Assembly (NCBI GenBank): GCA_900323505.1 | Contig: OOIN01000040.1 | Span: 372,001-436,000, forward strand | Reading direction: 5' to 3' | Origin: Ustilago trichophora | Taxonomy: Eukaryota; Basidiomycota; Ustilaginomycetes; Ustilaginales; Ustilaginaceae | DNA length: 64,000 nt | In this document: one piece after another, positions 1-10,810 of the stretch | Position numbering within the stretch: position 1 is the stretch's first letter | How the letters are laid out: each line of letters opens with the position of its first letter | The notes under the pieces: generated by a model | Databases searched by the model: none | Told to the model about the DNA's origin: nothing | What the model saw: the letters and a program-made list of their open reading frames with translations, nothing else | Translations under genes and position numbers: made by a program

Positions 1-752
1 TTGATCTAGTAGCTCCATCTCGAGGCTCAGGCTCAGATTCAGGGTTGTGAAGCGGTTGCAAAACTACTTTGTACTGTAATCGCCACTCTTGCATCGTCAC
101 ATAAAGGTTCGACGAGCCAAGAAGCTCAGCATGCTTCTCAAGCATGTTTCCTGGCTGTGAGCGGCTGCATACTACATAGGGGATTGGCACAGTATCAAGC
201 CGACAAACGTGGATTGTTGAACGTTTTGTGCCAGATGATTGCAACCAGCAATCAAAGCCATCTCTAGCTTCGGTCCGGTATCACGACAGGAGCATTCGCT
301 TTTCGAGCTCTACGGTTGCATGCCACGTCTCTCGTCCAGAGTGTCTTCTTGGCAGCGCTTCTTTCCCACCGAAGCCGATCCCGCGCCTTACCCTGTATGG
401 CCGCACGGTTCTCTGCTCCTTGGCGCATCCCATGCTCGGACTCATGATGGGGGGTGGTGGGCGCAATAATGGAAGTCAGGGCGAGAACCCCGGCTGCCAC
501 CCGAGAGGCGGTCCGTGATTGACGCCGCAGCAAGCACAATCCCTCCTTGCTCCTCCTTATTTGTTGGTATGGCTTGGCTTTTGATCTTGGCTCTCTTGCT
601 TCCATCCGATTCAGGAAAGGCTTGGCAGCATCGAGGTATGCTATGCACTCTACACTACCCAAAGATCTCGAGTGGGTTCGGCTGAACAGCGACAATGACG
701 ATCATGACCGACAGAGAGATTCCAAGATTCCATGGCGCTTCTTGTGTCTCGT

Positions 753-765
753 GTACTGTACAGTA
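753..765. repeat. Dispersed GTACTGTACAGTA motif
   Basis: One copy of a palindromic motif found repeatedly in the intergenic DNA of this window. Other good copies are at 9646-9674, 16680-16702 and 35900-35933. Confidence 0.6.
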
Positions 766-1618
766 GAACTTGTCTTTGCACACTCTTTCGAAACTCTCGC
801 TTCCATCATCGGCTGCGTTACAGTGTACAAACATGATGGGACACTTTCTTTGCAATCAGCTTGTCGGCTAGGCATCAAGTCCTTCCTCTTGATCTCGGCT
901 GCTCATCCTCTGTCGAGTCTGGTCCAACAGCCGATGTGATTGGTACAGTTCAGACTGCTCTTGCGGAGGAAGAGGTATCCTTAGTATTGGGCGTGTCGCA
1001 TAAGTGTACTGTAGTGTATCAGTGCACGCTAATGCAACACAAAACTTTCCGTCCCTCTCAAGCGAGCGAGCTCAAATTGCGCCTTTAGAAGTGTACATCT
1101 GGAATCTAACTTGGCACAACTGGCTACTCGAAACAGATCCACACCGCCATCTAACCGGATTGACACCGGGGGGTGGCTGTGTTGTGGCTCACTGCAGCCA
1201 GGTCAAGCTTGCAACAACGCTTTGTACAGTATGTGACCACGATACAAATGTACAGCATTACACAGCGTAATGTTTCGTATGCAGGCCTTTGCATGCTCAG
1301 GCATGATGTTGATCTCGCTGCTTGGCACTTGGCACTTGACCTGCTGGCACGCATTGCCAACGCCCTGCCTTTTTTTTCCTGTTGCTCAGTGTCATCCCTT
1401 TGTGGTGCGGATCCGCTTGTTGGTGAGTGGCTTGCAACCCAGCAACAAGAGAACAGACGTTGGATAGCAAAGCCAAAGCCAAATTGAGGCTATAACGTAT
1501 TCAAACATGGAGAGTGGCGCTTAAAGAGTAGCTGTCTACGGAACAAGTCTGGAAAAAGAAAGCGGAGTGAGCGGTGTTGATTCGACTCTTCTACCTTGCA
1601 CGCATTCATGTTTCATGC

Positions 1619-1641
1619 AAAGCAAGCAAGCAAGCAAGCAG
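1619..1641. repeat. AAGC tetranucleotide microsatellite
   Basis: About five tandem AAGC units in the gene-free left end, followed at 1672-1693 by a GA run passing into a GT run. Simple repeat only. Confidence 0.8.
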
Positions 1642-2440
1642 GCAATCAAGGTGTGGGTGTTGAGTAAACCGGAGAGAGAGTGTGTGTGTGTGTAATGAGT
1701 GTAACTTTCAACCGCAGCAGCGAACCGGCATGCTTCGGTCATCGAGGGAAGAAAACTTGACGCGGTGAGACGCGACCTCGGTCATGGAACGCTCTCCTCC
1801 GAGGCACAGTAACAACTCCAAATTGAAACTCCAACACAAACGACGACGACCTTTGCGGTGAGTTGCCTTCTCCGCACCTTCATTTTGTATACAATAGTCT
1901 GCCGACGAAAAGAGAAAAAGGTAGGGACGGTTGCCGGTTTAGCGAAATGGGCTCAGTTGTGTTGTGTGATGCTTCGGCGAGCGTGGCCAACGCTGTCTTG
2001 GACGTGCTGGACGGCATCGATGATCATCGATAGCAAGTGGGACCCCCGATTGGGAAGGTGTCTTAATGCAGATCTCGAGAGTCGATCCACATCACTTTGT
2101 CATAAGTTGAAAAGGAACAAGGGGGATCCTAAAGTGTTCTCGCATGCCTCAGCCACACATCTGCTTTATCTGTGCACCAGAGAGTCGGAACAGAAATCGA
2201 ATTCGACTTGTCTTGTCCATCGTGCTTGCCTATGTATGCATTGGTGCGTGTCTAATCTATCGGGGCTGATCACTCCCATTGTCACCCGATTCGCCCACTC
2301 GGCGTGCTTGATGACAACGAGATCAAGCAGCGATGGATAGGTTTTGTTCGAGGGATCCACTGATGAGGAGGTATGTGTTTGTTCGACATTCCACAAATTC
2401 GCTTTGCAAAAAAGGGGACAGTAAAAGGTGCCGCTTAATA

Positions 2441-2476
2441 AGAAAGAAAGACAGAGAGAGAGAGAGAAAGAGAGAG
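2441..2476. repeat. GA-rich microsatellite
   Basis: Purine tract of AAAG then AG units, about 560 bases upstream of the MED13 start codon. Confidence 0.8.
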
Positions 2477-3038
2477 CAAGCACGTGGAGATCGGGACCGC
2501 CAAATCGGGCGAGTTCTTTCGTCCTTTCCGCTCCGATATCAAAGATAACCGATTTGGACCCTCTTTGCCTTCAGCCGGCGAAATGCTGTCTGTCCCACTT
2601 TCCCGTGCCTGTCAAATTGCCTGGGCCTCCCCGCCTCTGCTTGGGAGATCGAATGCATAGCCAAGCTGCATAGACCCACACATCCACTTTCACGTATTCT
2701 CACCTCGGCATTGACATTGCTCCTCGACTCAGAGGAGCAGACGACATCAACAGCTGCTAGCTTGGCAGCAGCAAAGCCTACGAATAACAACCAACACTAC
2801 ACACATTACCATTCCACAAGGCACGCTTCAAGTCGATGAGGCTCACTTCATATCGAGGTGATATGCAGCTGTTGTAACTTGCAAAAGAGCATTCACTTCA
2901 GCTTCAAGATCGTATTGACGACAGCAACGCACACCTTCCCATGTGCAAAACTAGCTTTTAGCTACTCACTCCACCGCTTCCATCTGGAATCACCAAGCCT
3001 CCCCATCAACCACATCTGGAGCAGCAACAAGCAATACT

Positions 3039-6000
3039 ATGTCCAGTGGAATCGGCGGCAGCTACAGCAACATGCCTCACACACCCGGCTCTTTCGTACA
3101 ACATGCTGCTCGTCCGACCAACATCACAAACAGCCCATCAGCCCATCGTCGAGCTGGTGGAATCGGTCCAACACAACACGCATCACCATCCAACATCCCC
3201 GCATTCCCCCGACCATTCGCCAATGTAGCCTTTCCTGGAACTGTATCGGCTCCTCGCTCTGCCGCACCTCCCAACACCGCTTCGGTGCCCCAAAGGTCGA
3301 TTCAGTATCTGCCTCTACTCACTGCCCAGACACCTGCCTCGCTCGCCAAGCTCACATTTTCGCCCCAGACCACCGTCTTCTGGCACCGCCTGCAGCGAAA
3401 TCACCCGGAGACAACCATCGACACGAATCACGATCCTCCGGCCTCAGCTACGACCTCTTTGGAAGGCTCACTTGAAGAGCTCCGCACAGCTTGGGAGAAT
3501 GGTGTCCAAGATCTTGTCTCGAGACTAAACAAGGCGCGATCTCGGCCGCATGACACGGAGAGCTCGCCAAAGATGGACAACGCTGGAATACAGCTGTTGC
3601 TGCGAGACCCTCTCATCTACACGTCTTCATCAAACACTTGTCAGCGTAGCTCCGATGCGCTGACACCAGCTTCGACTGCAGAGCTCTGGCTGTTTGTTGC
3701 CTCGACCGACGATACCGAATCAGGGACCAAGTCGTCGTCCACTAACGCCCTAGATCCTGCAGCCACGAGCTCCGCACAGCCTGCAAGCACCGATTCGTCA
3801 ACAATCGAAGCTGCATCCAAGGATGCTGCGCAGTTGAGCGGTGCCAACACCACATCTTCACCCATCGACCCAAAAATGGCTCGTCAATTGCCCCTTGACC
3901 TGGCCAAGGCTCTTGCACGCCTGTCTGCATTGGCCACCGTCAGCTCCGGCTCGTATGCTCTCACAAGTGCAGCCCCTACGTCCATCGATGTCAAAGGCAA
4001 GCAACCTTTCCTCACCTCAGAGCAGCGTCAGGCACACAAGCGCTTCATGACCTCCATCAAACGACGAGCGCTCGACTCTATCCTGCGTTCCTCTACCGTT
4101 TCCAAGCAGGGCGACAACGGCAAAGGCTCGACTTGGACCAAACTGCCTCTAGGTGACAACATTGTCTTCCTGCCTCCTCATCGAGACAACTCGCAAGCAC
4201 TGGCTCCTTCGGATGCGACGTGGTTTGCCGTACCGGCACAAGCTTCGAGCTCAGCAGATGGCCGAGATCAGTCCAGTCTCATCACGCAACTCGACGTCTC
4301 ACTTTCTAGAATGGGCCTGTTTGTTCGTGCCACATCTCGAAGGCTTGCTGCACTTCCCTTGGCTAGCTCTCGACATGCCAACATGAGCGCCTCAATAGAG
4401 CCCGCTTCAGCTAGACCGACCGTCCTCTTAGCTCCCCTGGGCTGTCAGGCACAACTTGCCGGCGTGGTACCGACGAGTAGCATCGCCGACGAGCATCTCT
4501 CCGAGCTTCGCTCCCTTTTCGCAGCACTTAATGCCGATACGATGAATGCTCGGTCAGGCGAGGAATCTCTGTTTGCATCCGGACTCGCCATCTGCACGCC
4601 ATCTTTTCAAGCCTCTTGCGCCGATACATCTCAGAGTCAAGTCCAGTCGCAACGCCAACAGCTTCAAGACACTTCTTTCTCGCAAGGCGAGACCGGAGAC
4701 GAACCTATGGACATGTCGTCTTTGTCTACAATACATCAGCACGGGCAAGCACATCCTCGGCAGCCGCAGGACCAGCAGGCTTCACGGCAATTCCTATGGC
4801 CAGTCAGCTGGTGTCTCGTAGTACAAGATCGCAGAAGCGCGTTGATACGCGCTCCAGGAGGATCCTCTGCCCACATCGACCTGCAAAACATGCAAAGCCA
4901 GCCCATGACGCCTCTCAAAGAACTTGTCTCGTTCTCCCTCAAAGTGCTCAACGATGCCAATGAGGCCACGTTTGCGCAAAACGCTGCACCGTATACGCCT
5001 GGCGAGGCAGATGACGCTTCGCTCTCACGACATCGTATGGACCGGCTACCCTCGACACGACCGGACATTACGCCTGCCAGCATCTCTTTCCCAGATTTCG
5101 ACTTTGCCATGCCTGCAGCGGCTTCGGCGACACCGTCTCACTCGATCTCTGCCGCGGGTCAGTCTGTGCCAGGTACTTCGCCAGCTAAACGCGAGATTGC
5201 AGGTACGGAGCCGGCTCACGGTGCCGGTGGTACAGAGGCATTCGGGGACGACTTGAACTGGATGCAGTTCCTTCCTCCTAATAGCCAGGGAGCTGCGTCA
5301 GCAAATGCTGCCACAGCGGCGCCAGGTACAGTCGATGCAGCCGGTGTAGCTACCTCAGAGTTTGAAGCTGGCCCGACCGTCAATGCGCTCGCACCAGCCA
5401 GGGGCGATGCGAAAGAGATAGGTTCGAATTGGGCTTTTCCAACAGGCTCCGCATCAGCGCCACCCGAAGCTGGTGCAGCTGCAGCAGCTCAGGCGCAATC
5501 ACTTCTGCAGCCACACGGCCAAATGCAGTCGCAGGGATCCACACCGTTCCAAGGGCAAGAAGCAACACCAAAGCGTAAAGCGGGCGAAACCGACATCTTT
5601 GGCAACCTAGGATTGCTCACCGAGGACGACTTTTCCTTCTTTGACGAATCTGCATTCGGGCTGGAACCAGACAGTGCTCTATCGGGTCCGTCAGGGTCGA
5701 TGCAACAACATCTGGATCGGCCCGTCTCTGCCTCGTCCAACACTCAGCCCACTGCTTCGGCGACTGCGGACATCGATGACGTGGCAATGGGCGATCTTGA
5801 GCAAAACAGCCTCGATGCGCTCTTCAGCGCCATCCCAGGCCTCCAGGATGTCATGGTCACCTCTGAGCCTTCGCAACCTCCACATGTGCCTGCTTTGTCG
5901 ATTGCCCCCTCTGCCGCCACCGTAACACAAGCAGCCCAGTCACGAGTAGCACACAGTCACAGTGGAGGGCAGGATACAGCTTCGCTTGCAACAAATTCCT

Positions 6001-9000
6001 CTGCTCATCCCTTCCAACCGGCCATCACCTCCTTTACGCCTCGCGACGCTTCAGGTGCAACACCTTTTGGCGATCCGGCTTCGTTGCCTGGCTTTACACC
6101 AAGCTCGCTCAGCGAGAGCTCGCCTGCTTTTGGCAATTCGAACTACAAGACGCCTCGTACGCCCTATTCTCCCGTCGAGGAGTACCGCGATGGCGCGACG
6201 ATTGTTGATCTGCAGAATGCCGGTCGGATGGAAGATGCTACTCAGAGCTACAGGGAGCGCAATGCTGCTTCGGCGCCAGATGCATCGGGCCACCATTCAA
6301 GTTCGGAACACAAGAGCGATGCTTACTTGAAGCAGGAACAACATTTGCGACTGGCGGATGCGAGTAGTGCCGCTGCAGCCGCAGCCAATGCAGCGATGGA
6401 CAACGATGCCTCTAGTAGGAAGCGATCGGCTATCGTGCCAAGTGCTTTCCTGCCGCTTGCACAGCCAGAGGCACGCAAACCGCTTCAAAGACTTGCTGTA
6501 GGTGCCCGTGCCAATCTCGGCCGCAAATACGATCTGTTGGGAAAATTCGCTTCCAAACCCAAGACGTCTGCTTCCATCACGACCGTCTCCGGCACCACTG
6601 CTGCTGCCAAGGCGGCGTCCGCAGAACAGCTTCCTTCCGGTCGAACAGATAGAGCCAGCGCTCCAGAATCTGGTGCAAGGCTCCGACAAGCGCCGCTCAT
6701 ATCGCGCTTTGGACAGTCTTCCTCGAAACAACCATCACGTCGGGGTCAAGCGCTGCTGCAGCTGCGTAGAGATCGCAATAGCAAAGCTTCACCGGGGTCG
6801 GCATTGATCAATAACAGAAGGAGTAGCACGCAGCGGATGATGGATGGTGCTCCGGCGACTCCTAGGTCGAGCGACGATATCGCCATGTCCGGTGCGATCA
6901 GTGCGACGGATAGCGATAGTGACAGTAGCGGTGATGAGGATAGCGATGATGCGTCGAGCGATACAGAGGGTGCGGTTGTGGCGCTGTCGAGCGAGGATCA
7001 GGTGATGTTGAAGGGCGGTTCGAGGGAGATTGTTGCGAGGTATCTTTGTGGTGCTTCGCAATTGATGTCATCTGCGAAGGATTTGATGCGAGGATCAGGG
7101 AAGAGCATGGCTGTGGCAGCGACAGGCTCAGCGACTCGGCCTACGATCCGACGTTGGATGCTGACGAGGACCGCCGAGTGGCTCGTGCAGAATCCGCAGT
7201 TTCGCGCAATCTATGGTGGTGTTGTTCAGCCGAACACGGCCCAGTCGGACGTGGCGGTGGGGGAAAAGGTTGAGGTGCTCGAAGCGATGGCATCCGCTCT
7301 CATCATCGCATCTTCTCAACCACCACCCAAGGAGAAGGATGCTTCATCGGCCATCTCTGAAGCACTGATTACGCTGCCGACATTGGAAAGCCTGGTCAAG
7401 CCCTCCAAGCCCTCCAAGCCCTCGTCCACCGCCAAATTGGATGCAGCAGAAATCGCCGAGATTCTCGAACCTACCAAGATCGCCGCCGGCTGCCAAGGAT
7501 CTGTCGTAGAGACTCTACCATCGGCACTGACGCTATGGGACAAATCCAAGCTGTCCGCCGTCAGCGGTCAGAAGCACGTTGTAGCCAAAGTGCTATTAAC
7601 TCACGCCTCTCCAGCATGGCACGACGAGATTGTCGCTTGGCTAGAACGTCTTCGGGTCGCCTTCGAATCGCATGGTTTGGGCACGCACGTTGGAGGTCCA
7701 CAATCCATTTTGGCCGTTGCTGACGGGTCCGAGAGTCTCGTACTATCGAGCTATCTCGACCAGCTCTGGAAGCACGTCGAGACGTGGCTCGACACTCTAC
7801 GCTCCATTTCCAGCCGGGTCCAGCTGGATCTGTTGCAAGGAAAACACGTGGTGTTGTACGCTTTGCAGCCTCCCAACTCTGCTTCTTGTGGTACGACGGG
7901 TTTCCACGGGTTGTTGCGACTCGAGACGGATTTGAGGGCGATGCTGAGCGAGCAGGTGGGAGTGCTGGCGGAGCAATTGTTGGTTAGGCCGGTAAGCCCG
8001 GCGATGATGACGGAGGGGGGCAGTTTGGGATTTAGCCAGCAAGCGAATGCGTTGAGGAGGCTGGCGTTTTCGGTGTACGACCAGCTGCCGAGGTTGGTGC
8101 GTCGTCAACCGGCGAAGGTGTTGCATGGCAGGGAGCCGGGGCCTATATCGGCCGTGGTTCAGTTTCCTTCGTTTAGCCTGTCAGTCAAGGCACAGTGCTC
8201 GTCATCGAGCACCACGACGGGACGTACCAAGTTCTCCCTGAGCTGGCCCGAGGAACCAGCGACGGCACTGGACGAACATGTGCTTTTGCACATCAGCTAC
8301 CGCATCTGCCAGTCGAAACCCCGCGAGCATCGCCCAGCGGCAACAAGAGCAGCAGCACAGGAAGCATCCTTCGACTCGAACACCAAGATGTTTGGACTGG
8401 GTGATTTCCCGGGCTCCGAACCAGCACCCAGCACGACGGAACCGCTAGTGATGGTGAGTGCGATCGACGAACGCGCCGGATCGAACCGTGTCGATGTGCT
8501 CGCCGCCGCCTCTACGAATGGTGATGGCAGCGTCGAAGCTTGCATTGAGCGAGTCTGGAGGTTCGCCTTGGCAGAGGCAAGTAGGGCACGTGTGCGGTGG
8601 CGAATGGCGATCTCGAGTGCGGACCTGGTAACACACCGCGAGCAAAGGGCTTGGGAGCGGTTGATTGGGGCTTATCTCTCATCGACTGATGTGAAGGAGA
8701 GAGTGATGTCCGAGGTGGTACTGCTCAGTGTGAGGGCGGATGAAAGTGGGGCTATTCTGGCGGAGAGGGGGGTTAGAACGAGGCCGAATCTCGAATGGGT
8801 AACAGCAACAATGACAACGACGGCAACAATGGCAACAGCAGCAACAGGAGGAGGGTCAAAGGAGAATATGCTCCTCTTGGACGCATCCGATTTTTCCCAA
8901 GTGGTTCAATTCGATGATGCCCTACCTCTGGGTTGGACACTACCCTTTGGAGCGGTCGAGTCCGAAGAGGAAACAGAGGAAGAAGGAGAGATGATCATGC

Positions 9001-9314
9001 CAAGCATGTCGGCTGTACTGGTGCACAAACCTCGCACAACCACAACGATGATGACGGCGATGAATGGAAGCCACGTCCTCGCGGTTGATCTGCTACAAAG
9101 CTGGCCGGAATACACAAAGGAAGTCGAAGTTACAAAAGATGAAGCAAAGTCGGAGAAGAAGGCAATGGATGCTATTTTGCAAAGTCTGCACAGACTTCGA
9201 TTGATCAGCGAAGAACGACATCAATTACCTCGTCCTTTCAACGCTCAACCGTGGCCAGTGGCAGCGGTTAACACTCTTGCCAGCTTTTTGGCCGATGTAG
9301 TAGTCGGTGATTAG
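3039..9314 (+). CDS. MED13: Mediator complex subunit 13 (Med13/Ssn2)
   Basis: Single uninterrupted frame of 2091 codons, within the usual size range of Med13 (about 1400 residues in yeast, 2170 in human). Med13 belongs to the CDK8 kinase module of Mediator, which regulates RNA polymerase II transcription in the nucleus. The N-terminal part (about residues 86-180) resembles the Med13 N-terminal domain. The middle is long, disordered and Ser/Ala/Gln-rich, with family-like acidic-aromatic and TP/SP motifs: LNWMQFLPPNS, EDDFSFFDES and KTPRTPYSPVEEY. The C-terminal part, from about residue 1505, has the pattern of the Med13 C-terminal (PIWI-like) region, with WRMAISSADLVTHREQRAW and a final PWPVAAVNTLASFL. 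The start codon lies in TACTATGTCC and no earlier in-frame Met is needed. Assignment rests on overall architecture and the terminal motifs. Confidence 0.78.
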   Translation: MSSGIGGSYSNMPHTPGSFVQHAARPTNITNSPSAHRRAGGIGPTQHASPSNIPAFPRPFANVAFPGTVSAPRSAAPPNTASVPQRSIQYLPLLTAQTPASLAKLTFSPQTTVFWHRLQRNHPETTIDTNHDPPASATTSLEGSLEELRTAWENGVQDLVSRLNKARSRPHDTESSPKMDNAGIQLLLRDPLIYTSSSNTCQRSSDALTPASTAELWLFVASTDDTESGTKSSSTNALDPAATSSAQPASTDSSTIEAASKDAAQLSGANTTSSPIDPKMARQLPLDLAKALARLSALATVSSGSYALTSAAPTSIDVKGKQPFLTSEQRQAHKRFMTSIKRRALDSILRSSTVSKQGDNGKGSTWTKLPLGDNIVFLPPHRDNSQALAPSDATWFAVPAQASSSADGRDQSSLITQLDVSLSRMGLFVRATSRRLAALPLASSRHANMSASIEPASARPTVLLAPLGCQAQLAGVVPTSSIADEHLSELRSLFAALNADTMNARSGEESLFASGLAICTPSFQASCADTSQSQVQSQRQQLQDTSFSQGETGDEPMDMSSLSTIHQHGQAHPRQPQDQQASRQFLWPVSWCLVVQDRRSALIRAPGGSSAHIDLQNMQSQPMTPLKELVSFSLKVLNDANEATFAQNAAPYTPGEADDASLSRHRMDRLPSTRPDITPASISFPDFDFAMPAAASATPSHSISAAGQSVPGTSPAKREIAGTEPAHGAGGTEAFGDDLNWMQFLPPNSQGAASANAATAAPGTVDAAGVATSEFEAGPTVNALAPARGDAKEIGSNWAFPTGSASAPPEAGAAAAAQAQSLLQPHGQMQSQGSTPFQGQEATPKRKAGETDIFGNLGLLTEDDFSFFDESAFGLEPDSALSGPSGSMQQHLDRPVSASSNTQPTASATADIDDVAMGDLEQNSLDALFSAIPGLQDVMVTSEPSQPPHVPALSIAPSAATVTQAAQSRVAHSHSGGQDTASLATNSSAHPFQPAITSFTPRDASGATPFGDPASLPGFTPSSLSESSPAFGNSNYKTPRTPYSPVEEYRDGATIVDLQNAGRMEDATQSYRERNAASAPDASGHHSSSEHKSDAYLKQEQHLRLADASSAAAAAANAAMDNDASSRKRSAIVPSAFLPLAQPEARKPLQRLAVGARANLGRKYDLLGKFASKPKTSASITTVSGTTAAAKAASAEQLPSGRTDRASAPESGARLRQAPLISRFGQSSSKQPSRRGQALLQLRRDRNSKASPGSALINNRRSSTQRMMDGAPATPRSSDDIAMSGAISATDSDSDSSGDEDSDDASSDTEGAVVALSSEDQVMLKGGSREIVARYLCGASQLMSSAKDLMRGSGKSMAVAATGSATRPTIRRWMLTRTAEWLVQNPQFRAIYGGVVQPNTAQSDVAVGEKVEVLEAMASALIIASSQPPPKEKDASSAISEALITLPTLESLVKPSKPSKPSSTAKLDAAEIAEILEPTKIAAGCQGSVVETLPSALTLWDKSKLSAVSGQKHVVAKVLLTHASPAWHDEIVAWLERLRVAFESHGLGTHVGGPQSILAVADGSESLVLSSYLDQLWKHVETWLDTLRSISSRVQLDLLQGKHVVLYALQPPNSASCGTTGFHGLLRLETDLRAMLSEQVGVLAEQLLVRPVSPAMMTEGGSLGFSQQANALRRLAFSVYDQLPRLVRRQPAKVLHGREPGPISAVVQFPSFSLSVKAQCSSSSTTTGRTKFSLSWPEEPATALDEHVLLHISYRICQSKPREHRPAATRAAAQEASFDSNTKMFGLGDFPGSEPAPSTTEPLVMVSAIDERAGSNRVDVLAAASTNGDGSVEACIERVWRFALAEASRARVRWRMAISSADLVTHREQRAWERLIGAYLSSTDVKERVMSEVVLLSVRADESGAILAERGVRTRPNLEWVTATMTTTATMATAATGGGSKENMLLLDASDFSQVVQFDDALPLGWTLPFGAVESEEETEEEGEMIMPSMSAVLVHKPRTTTTMMTAMNGSHVLAVDLLQSWPEYTKEVEVTKDEAKSEKKAMDAILQSLHRLRLISEERHQLPRPFNAQPWPVAAVNTLASFLADVVVGD

Positions 9315-9645
9315 TTGACCTCCATACGTCAATTTGATATAGAAAGCTATGTGTTTGATGGAAGAATAATGTGTTTTGTTTCAACCTCAGACTTACTGTG
9401 GTGTGATTGTGTGAGGCTAAGCGTTGGTGAGGATGGAAGAAAATTAAGAGGTGGGAGTGTGAGATCGGAAAGGGGGAGAGGGAGCAAAACGGCTTCTGCC
9501 GAACGGAGGAGGTCGGACCCTTGGTTTTGACGTGTCACATGGCAACTCTTTGACAACACCCGAGTTACGGCGATTTCCTCCTTGTTTGCTTCCCGATTGG
9601 AAATGGAAAAAGAAAATGACTCGAAGAACTGCGTTTGAAAGGTGC

Positions 9646-9674
9646 ACAGTACTGTACAGTACTGTACTGTACGT
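9646..9674. repeat. Extended TACTGTAC/GTACAGTA palindromic array
   Basis: Overlapping ACTGTAC and ACAGTAC units run for almost 30 bases and read nearly the same on both strands, so the transcript could form a hairpin. It lies about 330 bases after the MED13 stop codon. Confidence 0.7.
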
Positions 9675-10153
9675 CAATGGCCCATGCACAGAGAGTGAAA
9701 GCGGAGTGTCAAGGCCAGACCCTGCGTGAGACTAGTAGTGTGTGCAGTGTATGGCGCGCCGGGGCTCGCCGTTGTCCATGAATGAAACGCTTGTGAGTCT
9801 GTGCGTCTGTTGGGAGGGAGAATGCTATGAGTCTATGCGGGATGCGTGTGAGTGACGTCGATTACCATATAACAAACAGCTTCTTGGCTGCTGTTGGTGC
9901 AGATCCTTCACACCATCAAACCATCCTCAGTCTACACTGCCACACTTACCATATTAAAGCGACATACAACAATAGCACTTGCTACGACCAAGCTTGTCGT
10001 ATCCTACGGTAAACACCCATTCCAACCCAGCTGTGTACCGTTCTGTACTGTACGCTATCAGATTGCCGCGGAGCATTTATACTTTTGCCCTCCACCTCTC
10101 TCCCCGTCGCGGCCCGATTTTTTCTTCCAAGCAGAAGCGCGAAGAAGAAATCC

Positions 10154-10188
10154 AAAAAAAAAAAAAAAAAAAAAATAGAAAAAAAAAA
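10154..10188. repeat. Poly-A tract (A22, then A10)
   Basis: Homopolymer A of 22, a TAG interruption, then 10 more A. It sits in the upstream region of the PPR-NDUFAF5 gene, about 620 bases before the ATG. Run length may be affected by sequencing. Confidence 0.8.
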
Positions 10189-10810
10189 CAAATATCGTAC
10201 CGGATCGGGGCCTATTTTTCGCCGACGTGTGGAGCAAAGAGAGAGAGAGAGAGAGCTGATTGACTCAGCCAGATTTTCTTTCCTTCTCACCATCTTCTTC
10301 TAATATCAACCAACAACTCGAGGCATCTCAGCTTCAAAAAGGCTTCTCACTCTGCACTACGGTCACTTCTCTCTCTCTCCCTCTCTCTATTTCTCAACCT
10401 CTGACCATCTCCTATTGCTGCAGGGCTGGATCCCGTCTTTTCTACCTCTCTCAACCGACAACGACAGTCGCCAACGTTGACGCTATTAGTGTGCCATACC
10501 ACTTGCAGAGTATAGATATCGCAAAGGCTTTCACCTTCACACACTTGAAACTGGGTGGAACATCACCGATAGATATACCCTTGCTTCATCGACTTTTCTC
10601 AGCATAGACAGTTCCTCTCGCATCACATTCAAGAAGTCTATCTCGTAGTCTCGGACGGCGCAGCATCTACGCCTTCCATCGACTCTTCTCGCACCAACAA
10701 ACGCTAGATTGGCGTCCCTCCAATCGTGATTCGGCCTTCTGGCCCGCCTCTACTTTTCCTCTTTACTGACAGTCTTCTGTCCATAGGCAAGGTTCGGCGT
10801 CACGGCAGCT

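Larger units (their letters stand above)
1..3038. other. Gene-poor intergenic region upstream of MED13
   Basis: No reading frame here has recognisable domains; the longest open stretches (up to about 160 codons) lack coding character and overlap each other on both strands. It holds low-complexity tracts at 1619-1641 (AAGC units), 1672-1693 (GA then GT) and 2441-2476 (GA-rich). It also holds several copies of the GTACTGTA/TACAGTAC motif (near 71, 753-765, 1006 and 1223). The last few hundred bases are probably the promoter and 5' leader of MED13. An intron-containing gene or non-coding RNA cannot be excluded. Confidence 0.5.
9315..10810. other. Intergenic region MED13 to PPR-NDUFAF5 gene
   Basis: About 1.5 kb with no supported gene. 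It contains a long TACTGTAC-type palindromic array (9646-9674), another copy at 10044-10054, an A22 run followed by A10 (10154-10188), a GA tract (10238-10255) and a CT tract (10367-10389). The pyrimidine-rich stretch before the start codon is probably the promoter and leader of the downstream gene. Confidence 0.6.

Noticed and set aside
1619..1693. Tandem short repeats considered as a CRISPR-like or mobile element signal
   Set aside because: They are simple AAGC, GA and GT microsatellites without spacers, terminal repeats or coding capacity, in a eukaryotic genome.
1858..2340. A 160-codon plus-strand frame in the left gene-free region
   Set aside because: Begins in leader-like sequence, has no domain and no consistent codon preference; treated as chance.
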